Below the pieces are notes generated by a model. The model saw only the letters and a list, made by a program, of their open reading frames with translations. It ran no database searches and was not told where the DNA came from. This document shows, piece by piece, positions 17,343 through 26,559 of a stretch of DNA of 64,000 nt (position 1 is its first letter; each line of letters starts with the position of its first letter). Origin of the DNA: Streptomyces sp. B1I3 (GTDB lineage Bacteria; Actinomycetota; Actinomycetes; Streptomycetales; Streptomycetaceae); the NCBI RefSeq assembly GCF_030816615.1, contig NZ_JAUSYD010000001.1, positions 248,001 through 312,000 of the forward strand, given 5' to 3'. The translations under genes and the position numbers were made by a program.

Positions 17343-17660
17343 AACGCCAGGTTAGAGGCGGCTTCGCACACAGCGCTTCTCGATTCCTGATCGATCCGGC
17401 TGCACTCGCACGTGCACGGGCATGTCACGCGGGTCAACCCGTTCCTCCCGCGTTCAGCTGCCGCCCGTCAGCGTCCGCCAAGGCAAACGGTGCGGGACCG
17501 TACTCGCCGACGAGATGAGCGTGCGCCCGGACCCGCATTGCCTGACGCAGACCCTGGCCACTGTCAGCACGAGACGTGGCTGGTGCTGACAGGTGTTTCA
17601 CCACTGTCGGGACGGTGTGCTCGGAGTGCTGTGCCGAGGCCGGCGCTGCACGCTGGGAGT
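17343..17660. other. intergenic, no gene seen
   Basis: Divergent spacer between the VOC gene and the 69-aa small protein; should hold both promoters. No consensus pair was fixed. Confidence 0.35.
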
Positions 17661-17870
17661 ATGAGCGCGCCGATAGTCATTCACCGGCCCTCCCCCACCC
17701 GCGGCCGCCGGGTCACCATCCGAGGGCAGATCGCCGGCCTCGCCTACGACGACCGCGACGTCGAGGAATTCCTCCGGCGTGCCGGGCTCCCGGATGCCGA
17801 CCAGTTGCTCGATGACCCCGCGTGGGTGGAGTGGCGCGGTGGCCGGGCGCACCAGTACCAGGCTGCCTGA
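17661..17870 (+). CDS. small conserved hypothetical protein (69 aa)
   Basis: Begins MSAPIVIHRPSPTRGRRVTI, preceded by GGGAG 5 bases upstream, and ends WRGGRAHQYQAA. The pattern IHRPSPxxGRRVTxRG, then DxDVEEFLRRAGLPDADxLLDDPAWVEWRGG, is one I associate with a small protein found in many Streptomyces, so the short frame is credible. There is no membrane segment or Cys pair. Function unknown. Longer upstream starts in frame are less likely because the conserved part begins at this ATG. Confidence 0.7.
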   Translation: MSAPIVIHRPSPTRGRRVTIRGQIAGLAYDDRDVEEFLRRAGLPDADQLLDDPAWVEWRGGRAHQYQAA

Positions 17871-18214
17871 GGAGTTCGCCGATCGCCCACCTGCTGGAAC
17901 AGGCTCTCGCAGATGGGGACGCGAGAGGCTACAGGGCGCTACGGGCACGCCCTCGGCATCTTCAGGATCTGCCGGCACGATGACATTCTCTCGGCACCAG
18001 CACCCTGTCCGCGGGTCGCCACGGGGTGCGGCGGAGCGGAGCCCGACGGACATGTGTCCTGAACCCGGGTCGCCATCTCGCGCCGACGGTTCAGCAGTGC
18101 AGGTCGTCGGGAGCATGAGGGCGACAAAGGCGGGACGAGGGCCGACGGTGCCGGGCGCACCGGGAGGCTGATTCCCTCCTGGCATCACGAGGTCAGGCCG
18201 CTCGCAGTCGTCGT
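17871..18214. other. intergenic, no gene seen
   Basis: Between the small protein gene and the terminator of the esterase gene. No credible frame. Confidence 0.4.
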
Positions 18215-18255
18215 GGGCACCCGGTCCGGGCCCGGAGGGCCCGGACCGGGTGCCC
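18215..18255 (-). terminator. strong terminator of the CE2-type esterase gene
   Basis: Arms GGGCACCCGGTCCGGGCCC and its exact complement (19 bp) around a 3-4-base loop, starting 2 bases after the esterase stop codon. Confidence 0.85.
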
Positions 18256-18257
18256 GG

Positions 18258-19397
18258 TTACCAGTGCAGCGGAAGAGTGGCGAGGTACTGGTCGAGCAGG
18301 CCGGAGATGATCTGGTGGTCGTGGAGTGAGGGGTGCCAGTCGCAGCCGAGGCGGTCCAGGCCCGGATCGTCGTAGTACCAGTAGCCGATCCGGTTGTCGC
18401 CCTGCGTCTTGCGGTCCCGGACGATGTTTTGGGCGGTGTCGGCGAAGGCGGTGGTTCCGGACACGGGGGTGGCGCTGACCACCAGGAAGGTCCGGGTGCC
18501 GTAGCGGGCACGCAGCTTGTCGAGGAAGCCGTGGTAGGCACTCGCGTAGGCGGTGACCAGGTCGTTCTGGGTGGCCCACGGCTCGCCCGGGTTGAGCGGG
18601 GTCGAGAAGTCGTTGATGCCCAGGCCTATGACGACGACCTGCGGCTGCCAGGTGCCCGGTTTCTGCCAGACGTCGCCGGGGACGTTCAGCAGGGCCCTGT
18701 CGTAGTAGGTGCGGTAGTCGGTGCCTGGCTCGCCGCCGTTGTAGTTGCGGACCATGCCACGACCGGAGAACGCGTTCTGCTGGTAGTCGGCCTTGAGCTT
18801 CTTGGCGGTGAGGGCGGCGAAGGCGAGATCCGCGTTGCTGTTGCGGTCGACTCCTCCGTGGGCGGAGCAGTCGCGCGTGCCCGAGGCATTGCCGTACCCG
18901 GCGGTGAAGGAATCGCCGATGAACTCGATCTGCCTGGTCCGCGCCGCGGGGGCGTGGAGGATAGCGCCTCCGGCAGCGGCGACGAATCCGCCGAACCGGC
19001 CCACGCCCCACGGGCTCTCCGTCCGCTTGACGAGCCGCACGCTGTGCTCGGCAGCGGTGAGGTCGTTGATCCAGGACGTGGTCCGTCCGGGAGTCACCAG
19101 TGTGCTGACGGTCTTTCCGTCTATCTGGACGTCGTAGTCGTTGGCAGAGTCGTCGAGCACGATCCCGACGCCGGTGCCACTGAACCGGCCTTCGAAGGCG
19201 ATGCCTGGCCAGGTGTACTGCACGGAGCCGTCGGCAGCTTTCTTGACCCGGCCTGACGTCCGGAAGGTGGCCGCGGGGGCGGTCGGCCGGCAGTGGTGGG
19301 TGACGGACGCCTGGGATGGAGAGGCCACGGCGGTGACGGCGCTCGCGGCAGCGGCCGTGAGCAGCGCCCGCCTGGAGAGGTGACGAGTGGTTCGCAT
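18258..19397 (-). CDS. secreted SGNH/GDSL esterase, CE2-type acetylxylan esterase
   Basis: 379 residues from the ATG at 19397, preceded by GGAAGGA. A Tat-like signal is present (RRALLTAAAASAVTAVASPSQA, cleavage near residue 31). Residues ~40-140 form the beta jelly-roll seen in CE2 esterases (TSGRVKKAADGSVQYTWPG, FEGRFSGTGVGIVLDD). The SGNH hydrolase follows: block I FIGDSFTAGYGN with the nucleophile Ser, block III GLGIND, and block V DWHPSLHDH with catalytic His. CE2 enzymes remove acetyl groups from plant polysaccharides. It is a single-gene unit with a strong terminator. The longer overlapping frame to 18193 is a shadow. Confidence 0.9.
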   Translation of the reverse strand: MRTTRHLSRRALLTAAAASAVTAVASPSQASVTHHCRPTAPAATFRTSGRVKKAADGSVQYTWPGIAFEGRFSGTGVGIVLDDSANDYDVQIDGKTVSTLVTPGRTTSWINDLTAAEHSVRLVKRTESPWGVGRFGGFVAAAGGAILHAPAARTRQIEFIGDSFTAGYGNASGTRDCSAHGGVDRNSNADLAFAALTAKKLKADYQQNAFSGRGMVRNYNGGEPGTDYRTYYDRALLNVPGDVWQKPGTWQPQVVVIGLGINDFSTPLNPGEPWATQNDLVTAYASAYHGFLDKLRARYGTRTFLVVSATPVSGTTAFADTAQNIVRDRKTQGDNRIGYWYYDDPGLDRLGCDWHPSLHDHQIISGLLDQYLATLPLHW

Positions 19398-19727
19398 GAG
19401 CGGTCCTTCCGTTGTCGTGACATATGCGCGCGTGCGTGCGGGAGCGCTCCCACGGCGCTTGCGCCGGCCCGGCGGGTAGGGACGGGGGTCGGGTTGCGCC
19501 AACAAGGCCTTTCCGGTCAGGAGACGCGGGGCGGGTGGCAGTGACTTCCTGCGCCTCGTACGACAATGGGGGGCCGACACCCTCTTCGGCAACGGTCGCG
19601 TCGCCGTCGGTTGCGTACCTGAAGGCGTCGAGGCGGACGGTGTCGCCGAGAGCGTGACGCCGAGGACCCGCCCGTTGATTCCGCCGGCCACCTCGGTGGA
19701 CCGACAGCGGCCGTCGAACCGGGGCAA
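19398..19727. other. intergenic, possible decayed coding sequence
   Basis: Upstream of the esterase. A minus-strand stretch (DTVRLDAFRYATDGDATVAEE) reads protein-like but is short and lacks a start, so I leave it as unassigned, possibly a relic. Confidence 0.3.
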
Positions 19728-20075
19728 TCACCTGCGGGGATCCTCTGTGGCGACACCGGGTTCGATGTCGTCCGGACCGTCACAGGTGGCCTCCACCGAG
19801 CTGATGAGCAGCACGGTCGCGGGCGGCAGGTCGTCCGGCAGGTCGTCGTACTCGGCTGAGCAGATCTCCGACTCGACCGGGCCCGTGCGCAGCACAGCGC
19901 AGGTCGCACCGTGTTCGATGTGCACGGCGCACCGGTGCCGGTCGTCCGGCCACAGGCGTAGGGCGCACGTCCTGTCACCTTGCGTCACCTCGGCGTCCTC
20001 GGTCCACCGCTCGTCCGTCGAACCAGTCGGTGAACGAAAGGCCGGAAGGCCGTGCGCTGAACCGGTGTACGTCAA
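19728..20075 (-). CDS. hypothetical protein (115 aa)
   Basis: Not recognised. Codons show strong third-position G/C use across the central 80 residues, and the acidic, Cys-containing composition (RTCALRLWPDDRHRCAVHIE, ATCAVLRTGPVESEICSAEYDD) is not that of a shadow frame. There are five Cys and no membrane segment. The start is uncertain: the ATG at 20075 lacks a clear ribosome site, and an internal GTG near the VTQGDRT segment is possible. Could be a real small gene or the 3' end of a decayed one. Confidence 0.4.
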   Translation of the reverse strand: MTYTGSAHGLPAFRSPTGSTDERWTEDAEVTQGDRTCALRLWPDDRHRCAVHIEHGATCAVLRTGPVESEICSAEYDDLPDDLPPATVLLISSVEATCDGPDDIEPGVATEDPRR

Positions 20076-20267
20076 AGACCGCTCACGACGGCCAGGGGCT
20101 ACGGCCGCCGCTGTCGACCGTTTCCGATGGCGCGTACCTCATACCTGCCCTGCACCTGGCGTGGGACCAGCGGCCGCGGTGCACTTCCAGGTCCCACCGC
20201 CCTGCTCGGCCGTGCGCAGTCCTACCCGGACACCGAGGTCGCGTTCGAGGAGCCAGCCGGTAAACGC

Positions 20268-21182
20268 CTAAAGATCAGGAAGGGAGTCGATGCCGAGTTC
20301 GTGGTTCTTGATCGCCTCGCGGACTGCGCTCACGACGCTGTTCCAGAAGTGATCGGCGTAAGGACTGTCGGTGCTCGGCACGCCGGCCGTCGTCCTGCGC
20401 TTGGCCGCACCTGAGAAATCACCGAACATCGCCTTGCGTAGCGCCGTGGACAGCTCCAGCTGGGCGCCGGCGCCGGTGCGTGTGCGGTTGACGATGTTGG
20501 CCGGGTCGTCACCGTTGATGGGGTCGGTGGCGCCCGCGAAAACCACGGTCACGTCCCGACCGGGGTCGGCCGTGGGGGAGGTCAGACCGTACTTCGTGAA
20601 GGCTGCCAGTAGGTTGCGCTTGAGCCGCTCGTCCCGGCCGCCGATGATGATCTTCCTCGCGGCCGGGTCGTCGAAGCCGTGCAGGGCGACGGCGTACAGG
20701 TTGCCGGTGCAGACGGCGAGGGCGGCCGGATCGTCGCAGTGGGTGGAGGTGACGTGCTGCGCGGCGGAGTTGGCCAGGGCCTCGAACATCCAGTAGTCCC
20801 GCTGCGGCTCTCCCGGTACCGCCGCGCTCGCCGGGTCGGTACCGGTGTCGAAGGGCGTGTATCCGGCGATGGCCATGCACAGCTCGCTCGTACCCGCCTC
20901 GATCCCACCGCCGTGCGGTGCTATCACCGCTGTGTTGTTGACGGGGCCGCTCGTGCTGCGGGCATTGTCCGTGAAGTGCACCGGCTCACCTATGCGGAAC
21001 CGGCGCATCCAGTCGGTGCCCTCCCCCGCCGCGGTACGGGTGTACAACTCGGTATTGGACCCGTACCGGTCGACTGCCGCGGCCGGGGTGGCGCCATTAC
21101 CCATCACGGCATTGAGGGTGGGCAGACCGGCGGCGACGGCGGCGACGGAAGCGAGGACGGTGCGTCTGCTGGTGTTGTTCAC
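20268..21182 (-). CDS. secreted poly-gamma-glutamate hydrolase family protein
   Basis: 304 residues from GTG at 21182. The N-terminus SRRTVLASVAAVAAGLPTLN resembles a Tat signal, with cleavage near residue 35. The catalytic domain matches phage-type gamma-PGA hydrolases (PF05908): TAVIAPHGGGIEAGTSEL with the zinc His/Glu, NLYAVALHGFDDP, ARKIIIGGRDERLKRNL, and a long C-terminal helix (QLELSTALRKAMFGDF). These zinc enzymes cut gamma-glutamyl bonds in poly-gamma-glutamate capsules. It fits the other secreted polymer hydrolases in this window. Stand-alone gene. Confidence 0.88.
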   Translation of the reverse strand: MNNTSRRTVLASVAAVAAGLPTLNAVMGNGATPAAAVDRYGSNTELYTRTAAGEGTDWMRRFRIGEPVHFTDNARSTSGPVNNTAVIAPHGGGIEAGTSELCMAIAGYTPFDTGTDPASAAVPGEPQRDYWMFEALANSAAQHVTSTHCDDPAALAVCTGNLYAVALHGFDDPAARKIIIGGRDERLKRNLLAAFTKYGLTSPTADPGRDVTVVFAGATDPINGDDPANIVNRTRTGAGAQLELSTALRKAMFGDFSGAAKRRTTAGVPSTDSPYADHFWNSVVSAVREAIKNHELGIDSLPDL

Positions 21183-21336
21183 GAGGGCGATCCTGCATCA
21201 TGCCCTGACGGCTCCCCACGGCGGGTGGCGGCTCGGGGCAGCCGGCGCCCTCGACGGATGTGCCCGCATCGACGAGTTCCCGGGCGCGGAGGGTGATATC
21301 CGGACGGCATGCCGCTCAGCCTCGAAGTTCCACAGG

Positions 21337-21912
21337 TCAGTGGAGAGTGGGTCGGTAGATCAGCTCTTGGATGCGACCGTCGAGTGTCCGGTTCTCGATA
21401 AGCTCCAGATCGAAGTCGGCCGCACCTTGGAAAATCGGGTCCAGCCCGGTCTGACCGGTGATGACGGGGAAAAGCGTCACCTGCACGCGGTCGACCAGGC
21501 CGGCGGCCATCAGGGCCCGGTTCAACGACAGGCTGCCGTGCGAGCGCAACGGAACCTCGGACTCCTCCTTGAGCCGGGCGACGACGTCGACGGCGTCACC
21601 GCTCACGAGGGTCGCGTTCGGCCAGTCGAGGGGCCCTTCCAGCGTCGTCGACACCACCGTTGCCGGCAGGCTCCTCATCCGAGTGACCCATGGGTCACGC
21701 ACTTCGGGCTCCTGGGCGCTCGATGCAAGCATCCGCGCGAATGCCCGATAGGTGTTGGCCCCGAAAATCATCCGCTGTTCCACGTCGTACAAGGCCAGGC
21801 GGTGGTCGAGCAACTCGGGACCTTGCTTACCCCAATAGCCGGTCCAGTTGGCGCTGGCAGCTCCATAGCCGTCGAGGCTGGAGAAGACGTCGAAGGTGTA
21901 AGTGGCGGTCAT
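21337..21912 (-). CDS. dihydrofolate-reductase-like (RibD C-terminal domain) protein
   Basis: 191 residues from the ATG at 21912 (MTATYTFDVFSSLDGYGAAS). RibD_C fold features: VFSSLDGYG strand-loop, MIFGANTYRAFARML, LPATVVSTTLEGPLDWPNATL, GSLSLNRALMAAGLVDRVQVTLFPVITG near residues 125-155, and a terminal beta strand. The family uses NADPH; members are widely called DHFR-like but rarely have proven substrates. It stands alone. Upstream in-frame sequence to 22182 is out of character and not included. Confidence 0.85.
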   Translation of the reverse strand: MTATYTFDVFSSLDGYGAASANWTGYWGKQGPELLDHRLALYDVEQRMIFGANTYRAFARMLASSAQEPEVRDPWVTRMRSLPATVVSTTLEGPLDWPNATLVSGDAVDVVARLKEESEVPLRSHGSLSLNRALMAAGLVDRVQVTLFPVITGQTGLDPIFQGAADFDLELIENRTLDGRIQELIYRPTLH

Positions 21913-22614
21913 GCCGTTCTCCTCGGGTGCGGTTGATCGGTACAGGCAATGACTGGTGCAGTCTGCGCAACTCATCGCGACAGAACCGGCCGCAGTGTTG
22001 TCGCCCGGTACCACTTCGCCACTCCTCCACCGTCCTGGCTCCGGAGCTTCGCCGCTGCCACGCCTCGGCTCACTCCACCGGCTGAGCGGCGAGGTCATCG
22101 CCCTGCTTGTGGTTACGCTTTCCCAGCACGACCGGGAGCGTGTCGTTCCGATCTCCGCCGAGCCCTTATGGGCGTCGCGCACATCGTCCGTCGACAGAGC
22201 CCGGCGAGAAGCCGATCCATCGCTCAGCCGTCATGGCCCGCACGGAAGGCCCCTGGCCCGAGCCCACCATCCCGCCCAGTCCGACGGTGGCCTCGCTCTC
22301 GTGCCTGCGAGCTCCTCCGTCCGGCGCAACTGCCCGCCGGAGCCGGTTCTACCGCCAGGGGCGCCGGTGACGGCCGCGAAGTCCATCCGGGGCATACTCC
22401 GACGCGCCACGTGCGAACGCAGCCCGTCCTGGCATGCTCTCGGTGCTCGTTCTCCGTCACAGCACTGTCGAGACCGAGGCGGTTCACCCCCTCGGAGTTT
22501 CTGTTCGGGCGGGGGGGGTGGTGGTGCGCTTGCACCCCATTTCGGGGTGACGCCCTTCGCCCGAACCTGATCCAGGGCTGCGCCGCGCGGCCCCTCGCTC
22601 CGCGCTCTCCTCCC
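21913..22614. other. ~700-bp intergenic region
   Basis: Only low-complexity, Pro/Arg/Ser-rich frames occur on both strands. A GGGGGGGTGGTGG run lies near 22510-22525. Nothing I can name; given the neighbouring pseudogene it may be decayed coding DNA. Confidence 0.35.
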
Positions 22615-23020
22615 TCATGCGGTCGTAGCAGGGTGGTGCGACCGGAATGTGCACACGGCGACTTCGGTGAGGGACTCCGACTCGGTTACGGGCGTGGAGA
22701 GTCGGCCTACCGTCAGGAAGCCGAGGACGCGGCTGATCGCGGTGGCGACCTTGCCGAGAGCTGAGGCGATCAGGCCCCGCCGGCTGAAGCCGGTGACGGT
22801 GAGGGGTGTTGCCCAGCAGGCGTCCGGCGGGCGGCAAGGCGCCCGACGCGGCGCCGCCGACGATACCGAAGAGGACTGTCCGTCCGCCTGGCGTCGCCAC
22901 GTCGAGGTCGAGTGCGAGGGCCGTGGTACCGAGCGGGTCCAGGACAAGATCGCCGCCTCGGCTCTCGGTCACGGCTCGGACCACCGCAGCGAAAACGTCT
23001 TCTCGGGGTATGTGGCCAGG
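22615..23020 (-). pseudogene. broken zinc-type quinone oxidoreductase, C-terminal part
   Basis: Minus-strand translation REDVFAAVVRAVTESRGG, then DLVLDPLGTTALALDLDV and RTVLFGIVGGAASGALPPAG, is the NADPH-binding half of an MDR quinone reductase. At about 22830 the frame must shift; the neighbouring frame continues PLTVTGFSRRGLIASALGKV and LTVGRLSTPVTESESLTEV, the C-terminal end of the same protein. The N-terminal catalytic domain is missing. It is therefore both truncated and frameshifted. The intact relative at 35993 is a different copy. Confidence 0.7.
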
Positions 23021-23305
23021 TCGTAGCCGCCCCTCCCGGCACCGCGGAGCCCGCTCCCCGCTCCCCCACAGAGAACCCGGTGACACCGGACCCGGGTTCA
23101 CGGACGGACGGCCGTCGCCTGTGGACGCCGTGAACGCCGGAGGACGGTGTCGGCCGGTAGGGGGGCGCCCTTGTGTCGCACGCGGGCGCTGTCGCCCGAA
23201 GAGTGACAGCCGCGCATCTGCGCCTCAGCGCCTCACGTGCGGGGTGTGTCGGCCCAACAGTTCGGCGCATAGGGGGCGATGGCGGCTGCCGGGTGTCCGG
23301 TCCTC

Positions 23306-23533
23306 TCAGATGGTGAGGAGAGAGTCGTCGTGAGGGCGCGCGCCGGGCAGCTGATGCCGTGCGGCGACAAGAGCCACGTCGATGTCTCGAGTCCCGGTGG
23401 CCACGCAGAGTGTGTAGGCGATGTCGTCCATCCGCTGCCGCACCTCCGCGTCACCGTTGTCCGCCTGCAGGATGCGCAGGGTGTCGTACTGCTCGACGAG
23501 GTTCTGCAGCACGGCGGGGTGGGCCATCAGCAC
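23306..23533 (-). CDS. DUF5133 family protein
   Basis: 75 residues. The sequence VLMAHPAVLQNLVEQYDTLR, then GDAEVRQRMDDIAYTLCVATGT and ARHQLPGARPHDDSLL, matches the small DUF5133 proteins of Streptomyces, which usually start at the Met/Val two residues before MAHPAVL. I therefore use GTG at 23533, with AAGGAG 6 bases upstream, rather than the ATG at 23527. Soluble, helical, and of unknown function; often near stress- or sigma-factor-related genes. Stand-alone here. Confidence 0.82.
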   Translation of the reverse strand: MLMAHPAVLQNLVEQYDTLRILQADNGDAEVRQRMDDIAYTLCVATGTRDIDVALVAARHQLPGARPHDDSLLTI

Positions 23534-23829
23534 CGGAGTCTCCTTCTCACTGTCACCTACTAGTGGTTCGGCGGCTCGACTACCCCGGGTCTTCACCGCT
23601 ACACCACTTCCTTGCCGGGTGCTGACTGCGATGCGTGACCAGGGAGTCCTCGCCCGATCCACCGCTGCGGGAGACCTTGACGGGACGGCCCGTGCCAAGT
23701 CTGCGGACTCGAACGGGCTCTGTCACCCCGCGCCTCCACGGTGCCTGATCGGATGTGTTCTCACATCCGACCGGCCCAGCGCCTGCCGACGCGACCAGCA
23801 ACCCCCGGTGCACCATCCCGGTCACAGCA

Positions 23830-24420
23830 CTAGGCAGAAGCGTCTGACCTCTTCATTCCGTGCCGGCACTGGGGGCGCCGGGTGGCTCGGCGGCGCAGTC
23901 GCAGTGGCAAAACGTACCAGCAGAGGCAGAACCACAACATGACGCTGCCTACCAGAACGACCGCGAGCGGCCCCGGGACCACCACGTAAAGGATGAGCAG
24001 AAGGGTGCATCCGATGGTCAGGGCGAGCAGCACCATTCCGCAGATCATCAGCCGGCCGGCGGCCTCGACCACTTCGTCCTTCATCCGCTGGCCGGACAGG
24101 AAGCGGTGAATGGAAACGGGGGCTATCAGCGACGCAGTGGCCGCGGCCCCCAGCACGACCGTCGTGACGTAGACGGCGCGCTCAAATGTGCCCAGGTCGT
24201 GGAACATAGGTGTAAAGGCCACACTCAGCAGGAAGCCGAACAGGATCTGCACGCCCGTCTGGGCCACCCTCGTCTCTTGGAGAAGCTCGTTCCATCGGCG
24301 GTTGACCCGCTCACGGGCGGTTTCGGCTCGTTCCGGTTCGGTGCTCACCTCATTCGTTCCGCAGGAAACGCAGAGTTTCTCGTCCGCCCCCGCTTCGGTC
24401 CCCTGCTCCGTCATGGTCAT
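23830..24420 (-). CDS. DUF6328 integral membrane protein
   Basis: 196 residues, preceded by GGGAGG. A soluble N-terminus (with a CVSCG pair near residue 18) leads into RERVNRRWNELLQETRVAQTG, the DUF6328 signature, then four hydrophobic spans: VQILFGFLLSVAFTPMF, VYVTTVVLGAAATASLIAPV, GRLMICGMVLLALTIGCTLLL and PLAVVLVGSVMLWFCLCWYV. The C-terminus is Arg-rich and cytoplasmic. Function unknown; the family is common in actinomycetes. The CxxC near the N-terminus is not typical as far as I know and might bind metal. Confidence 0.85.
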   Translation of the reverse strand: MTMTEQGTEAGADEKLCVSCGTNEVSTEPERAETARERVNRRWNELLQETRVAQTGVQILFGFLLSVAFTPMFHDLGTFERAVYVTTVVLGAAATASLIAPVSIHRFLSGQRMKDEVVEAAGRLMICGMVLLALTIGCTLLLILYVVVPGPLAVVLVGSVMLWFCLCWYVLPLRLRRRATRRPQCRHGMKRSDASA

Positions 24421-24740
24421 GTATCGCCTCCCAGTGGTGGAATCTCCGAATTCCCGCGATGACGACCTTCATGCGGTCTCGCGGAAGGCCGAGTCTTCCG
24501 GCGCCCTGCCACTCGATGGTGCCCACGCATGAGCGGCCGGGCCGTTGCCGGCCGGGAAGGGGCCCCGGCGACGACCGGCCGCCCCGACGCCGACGGCAGG
24601 ACATCCGCCTCGCAACGGCTTGGGCCGCCCGGGCGGAGGTCATACTGATCGTGACAGTCGCCTCGCCGCCGAACCAGCTCCGTAAGCGAGCCGGACCGGT
24701 GAGGACGCGCCCTTGTCGATGTCTCCGAGGGGAGCCGTTC

Positions 24741-25343
24741 ATGAACACGGCGAAAGACCTGTTCATCATCGCCATGGACCCGAGGCCGGAGTTCGCCGTG
24801 GGACAAGGCGACCTGTCGCTGGCGCTCGCGGGAGCCGAGCTGATCGATCTCATCGGTGCGGGGGCCGTCACCGTGGACGACGACCTCATCGTGCCGGGCG
24901 GGCCGCCGACGCCGGACGATCAGCTCCTCGGTGAGGCTGTGGCTCGACTCACCCGGCAACCGCCTTACGAGCGGATCGAGGACTGGTTGTGGCGCCGGGG
25001 CCGCGACCTCTCGGCCGCGTACCAGACTGCACTGGAACAGGACGGCGAACTGACCCGGAAGCGAAGCGGCCGGTTGTCGCTGGGCTCGGAACGCATGGAG
25101 CCGGCTGATACGCCCAGCCGCCGCCGGGCAGTCGACCGCTGGAAGGAGAGGGAACCCGTCCTGACCGCACTCGCCTCGGTCGTGGGCATCGACGGCGGAC
25201 GGTCCGACATCGAGGGCGACCTCGACGAGGCGGTGACGACCGTGGTGGCCGCGGTCCACGACGCGGTGATGGAGCTGGAGGCCGTACGCCAGAGGCGGAC
25301 CATCGAGAACGCCGCCTTCGCCAATCTGTGGCGCGGACCGTGA
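24741..25343 (+). CDS. GPP34 (GOLPH3/VPS74-like) family protein
   Basis: 200 residues from the ATG at 24741 after GAGGGGA. The N-terminus MNTAKDLFIIAMDPRP and the block GDLSLALAGAELIDLIGAGAVTVDDDLIVP (residues ~20-50) match the GPP34 domain, followed by LLGEAVARLTRQPPYERIEDWLWRRGRDL. The C-terminal helices (TTVVAAVHDAVMELEAVRQRR) complete it. The eukaryotic homologue binds phosphoinositides at the Golgi; bacterial members are abundant in Streptomyces and have no settled function. Upstream in-frame sequence is not protein-like. Confidence 0.88.
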   Translation: MNTAKDLFIIAMDPRPEFAVGQGDLSLALAGAELIDLIGAGAVTVDDDLIVPGGPPTPDDQLLGEAVARLTRQPPYERIEDWLWRRGRDLSAAYQTALEQDGELTRKRSGRLSLGSERMEPADTPSRRRAVDRWKEREPVLTALASVVGIDGGRSDIEGDLDEAVTTVVAAVHDAVMELEAVRQRRTIENAAFANLWRGP

Positions 25344-25717
25344 GCCGAGTGCGCGGTCGAGGCCGACGACGGGCGTGAGGGACACGTGTGCTCCCTTGGG
25401 CCGGCACACCGTTCGGGTGGGGCTTCTTCGTCGCCCTGGTCGTGGAACCTGCGGTGGTGCAGGCCTAGAGCACGGCATCGGGGCCGTACGGGCGAGAGTT
25501 CGTGGTTCCCTCGCAACGCTGGTCGCCGCCGACGGTCTTCGCTTCGCGAAGCCGGCGTGCGGCGATGGCCCGAGCCTCGACGGGGTGCCGGCGTCTCCGT
25601 CGCTGTCCTTGCCCTGATCACCACACCTTCGCGGCCCCCGGGAGAAGGTGGGCCGGGCACGGGCCCTCGTGCCGTCCACCTGTTCGGTGCGGCACGAGCA
25701 CGTTCCGAGACCTCGTC
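25344..25717. other. intergenic, no gene seen
   Basis: Between the GPP34 gene and the sigma-factor relic. No credible frame or repeat. Confidence 0.35.
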
Positions 25718-26080
25718 AGCCGGCCTGTCCCAACTCGGCGGCCCGCTGCATGTACTAGCGGGTGATCGGCTCGTTCGGGGCGATCGCGGCTGCCACCCGG
25801 TACGCCTCCGCTGCCCCACGGGTGCGAGCGAGGCGGCGCGCAGTGCGTCCGCGCGGACGGCGGCGCGGTTGAGGGCCACGACCGGGTTCGTCCGTAGGGT
25901 GAGGAGACTGTCGAACAACGCCACGATCGCCGCCCGGTCGGTCGCGGCCGCGACCGGGGCGACGGCGTGTTGCGCAGCGATCGCCGCCTGGAGTGCGTAC
26001 GGGCCGCCCCCACGGCCGCCTCGCGGGCGAGAGTCATGCCCTCGGTGATGACCGTGCGGTCCCACCGCATGCGGTCCTGC
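25718..26080 (-). pseudogene. broken sigma-70-family (ECF, DUF6596-type) C-terminal relic
   Basis: Minus-strand pieces in three frames line up with the C-terminal domain of large ECF sigma factors: RWDRTVITEGMTLAREA, then GPYALQAAIAAQHAVAPVAA and DRAAIVALFDSLLTLRTNP with VVALNRAAV, then EAYRVAAAIAPNEPITR, an in-frame stop, and YMQRAAELGQAG. At least two frameshifts plus a stop are needed, and the sigma-2/sigma-4 regions are gone. Confidence 0.7.
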
Positions 26081-26131
26081 CGTGTGTGGCGCATGGTCCG
26101 CCCGCGACGTTGCACGGGCGGGCAGCGTGAT

Positions 26132-26404
26132 TCAGAAGGGCGCCGGGCCGTCGCCCCTGACCATGGCGCTCCCGCTTTCCGCGTCCATGTCGACTTGGGC
26201 CGACCCCTGGCTGCCGTCGGGCATGCGGATTACGACACCACTGCTCTGCACAGCCGCCCAGAACGATGCTTGGAGCCCGTCGGCGTGAACCGTGCCCGAC
26301 CAGCCCCCGGCCGCGCCGCGGTCGACGGCTTGGAGAGCAGCCATCACCTCCGTCTCCTCTCCTGCGATGACGAGCGTGGCAGGGCCTTCGTATATCGCGG
26401 TCAT
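26132..26404 (-). CDS. small conserved protein, DUF4873-like
   Basis: 90 residues from the ATG at 26404: MTAIYEGPATLVIAGEETEV, then GWSGTVHADGLQASFWAAVQ and VVIRMPDGSQGSAQVDMDAE. The beta-rich pattern with YEGPATLVV at the start resembles the DUF4873 domain found alone or fused to monooxygenases. Coding bias is good. Family assignment is tentative; no catalytic residues can be named. It lies between two pseudogenes. Confidence 0.65.
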   Translation of the reverse strand: MTAIYEGPATLVIAGEETEVMAALQAVDRGAAGGWSGTVHADGLQASFWAAVQSSGVVIRMPDGSQGSAQVDMDAESGSAMVRGDGPAPF

Positions 26405-26559
26405 ACCTCCAGCGTGCCCGGTGATCCCGCGAGAACGCCACCTTCCTCGGACGGAAGCGGAGAGGGAGGCGGTCGGCGGTGGACGGGACGGTACCTGCCC
26501 CTGAGAGGCGTACGGGCATCGGCGCCAGTCGCAGAACGAGCACGAGCATGTCCCAGGTC

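Noticed and set aside
18193..19731. A 512-codon frame overlapping the CE2 esterase on the same strand
   Set aside because: The overlapping frame has the signal peptide, SGNH blocks and normal codon bias; this one is a shifted shadow.
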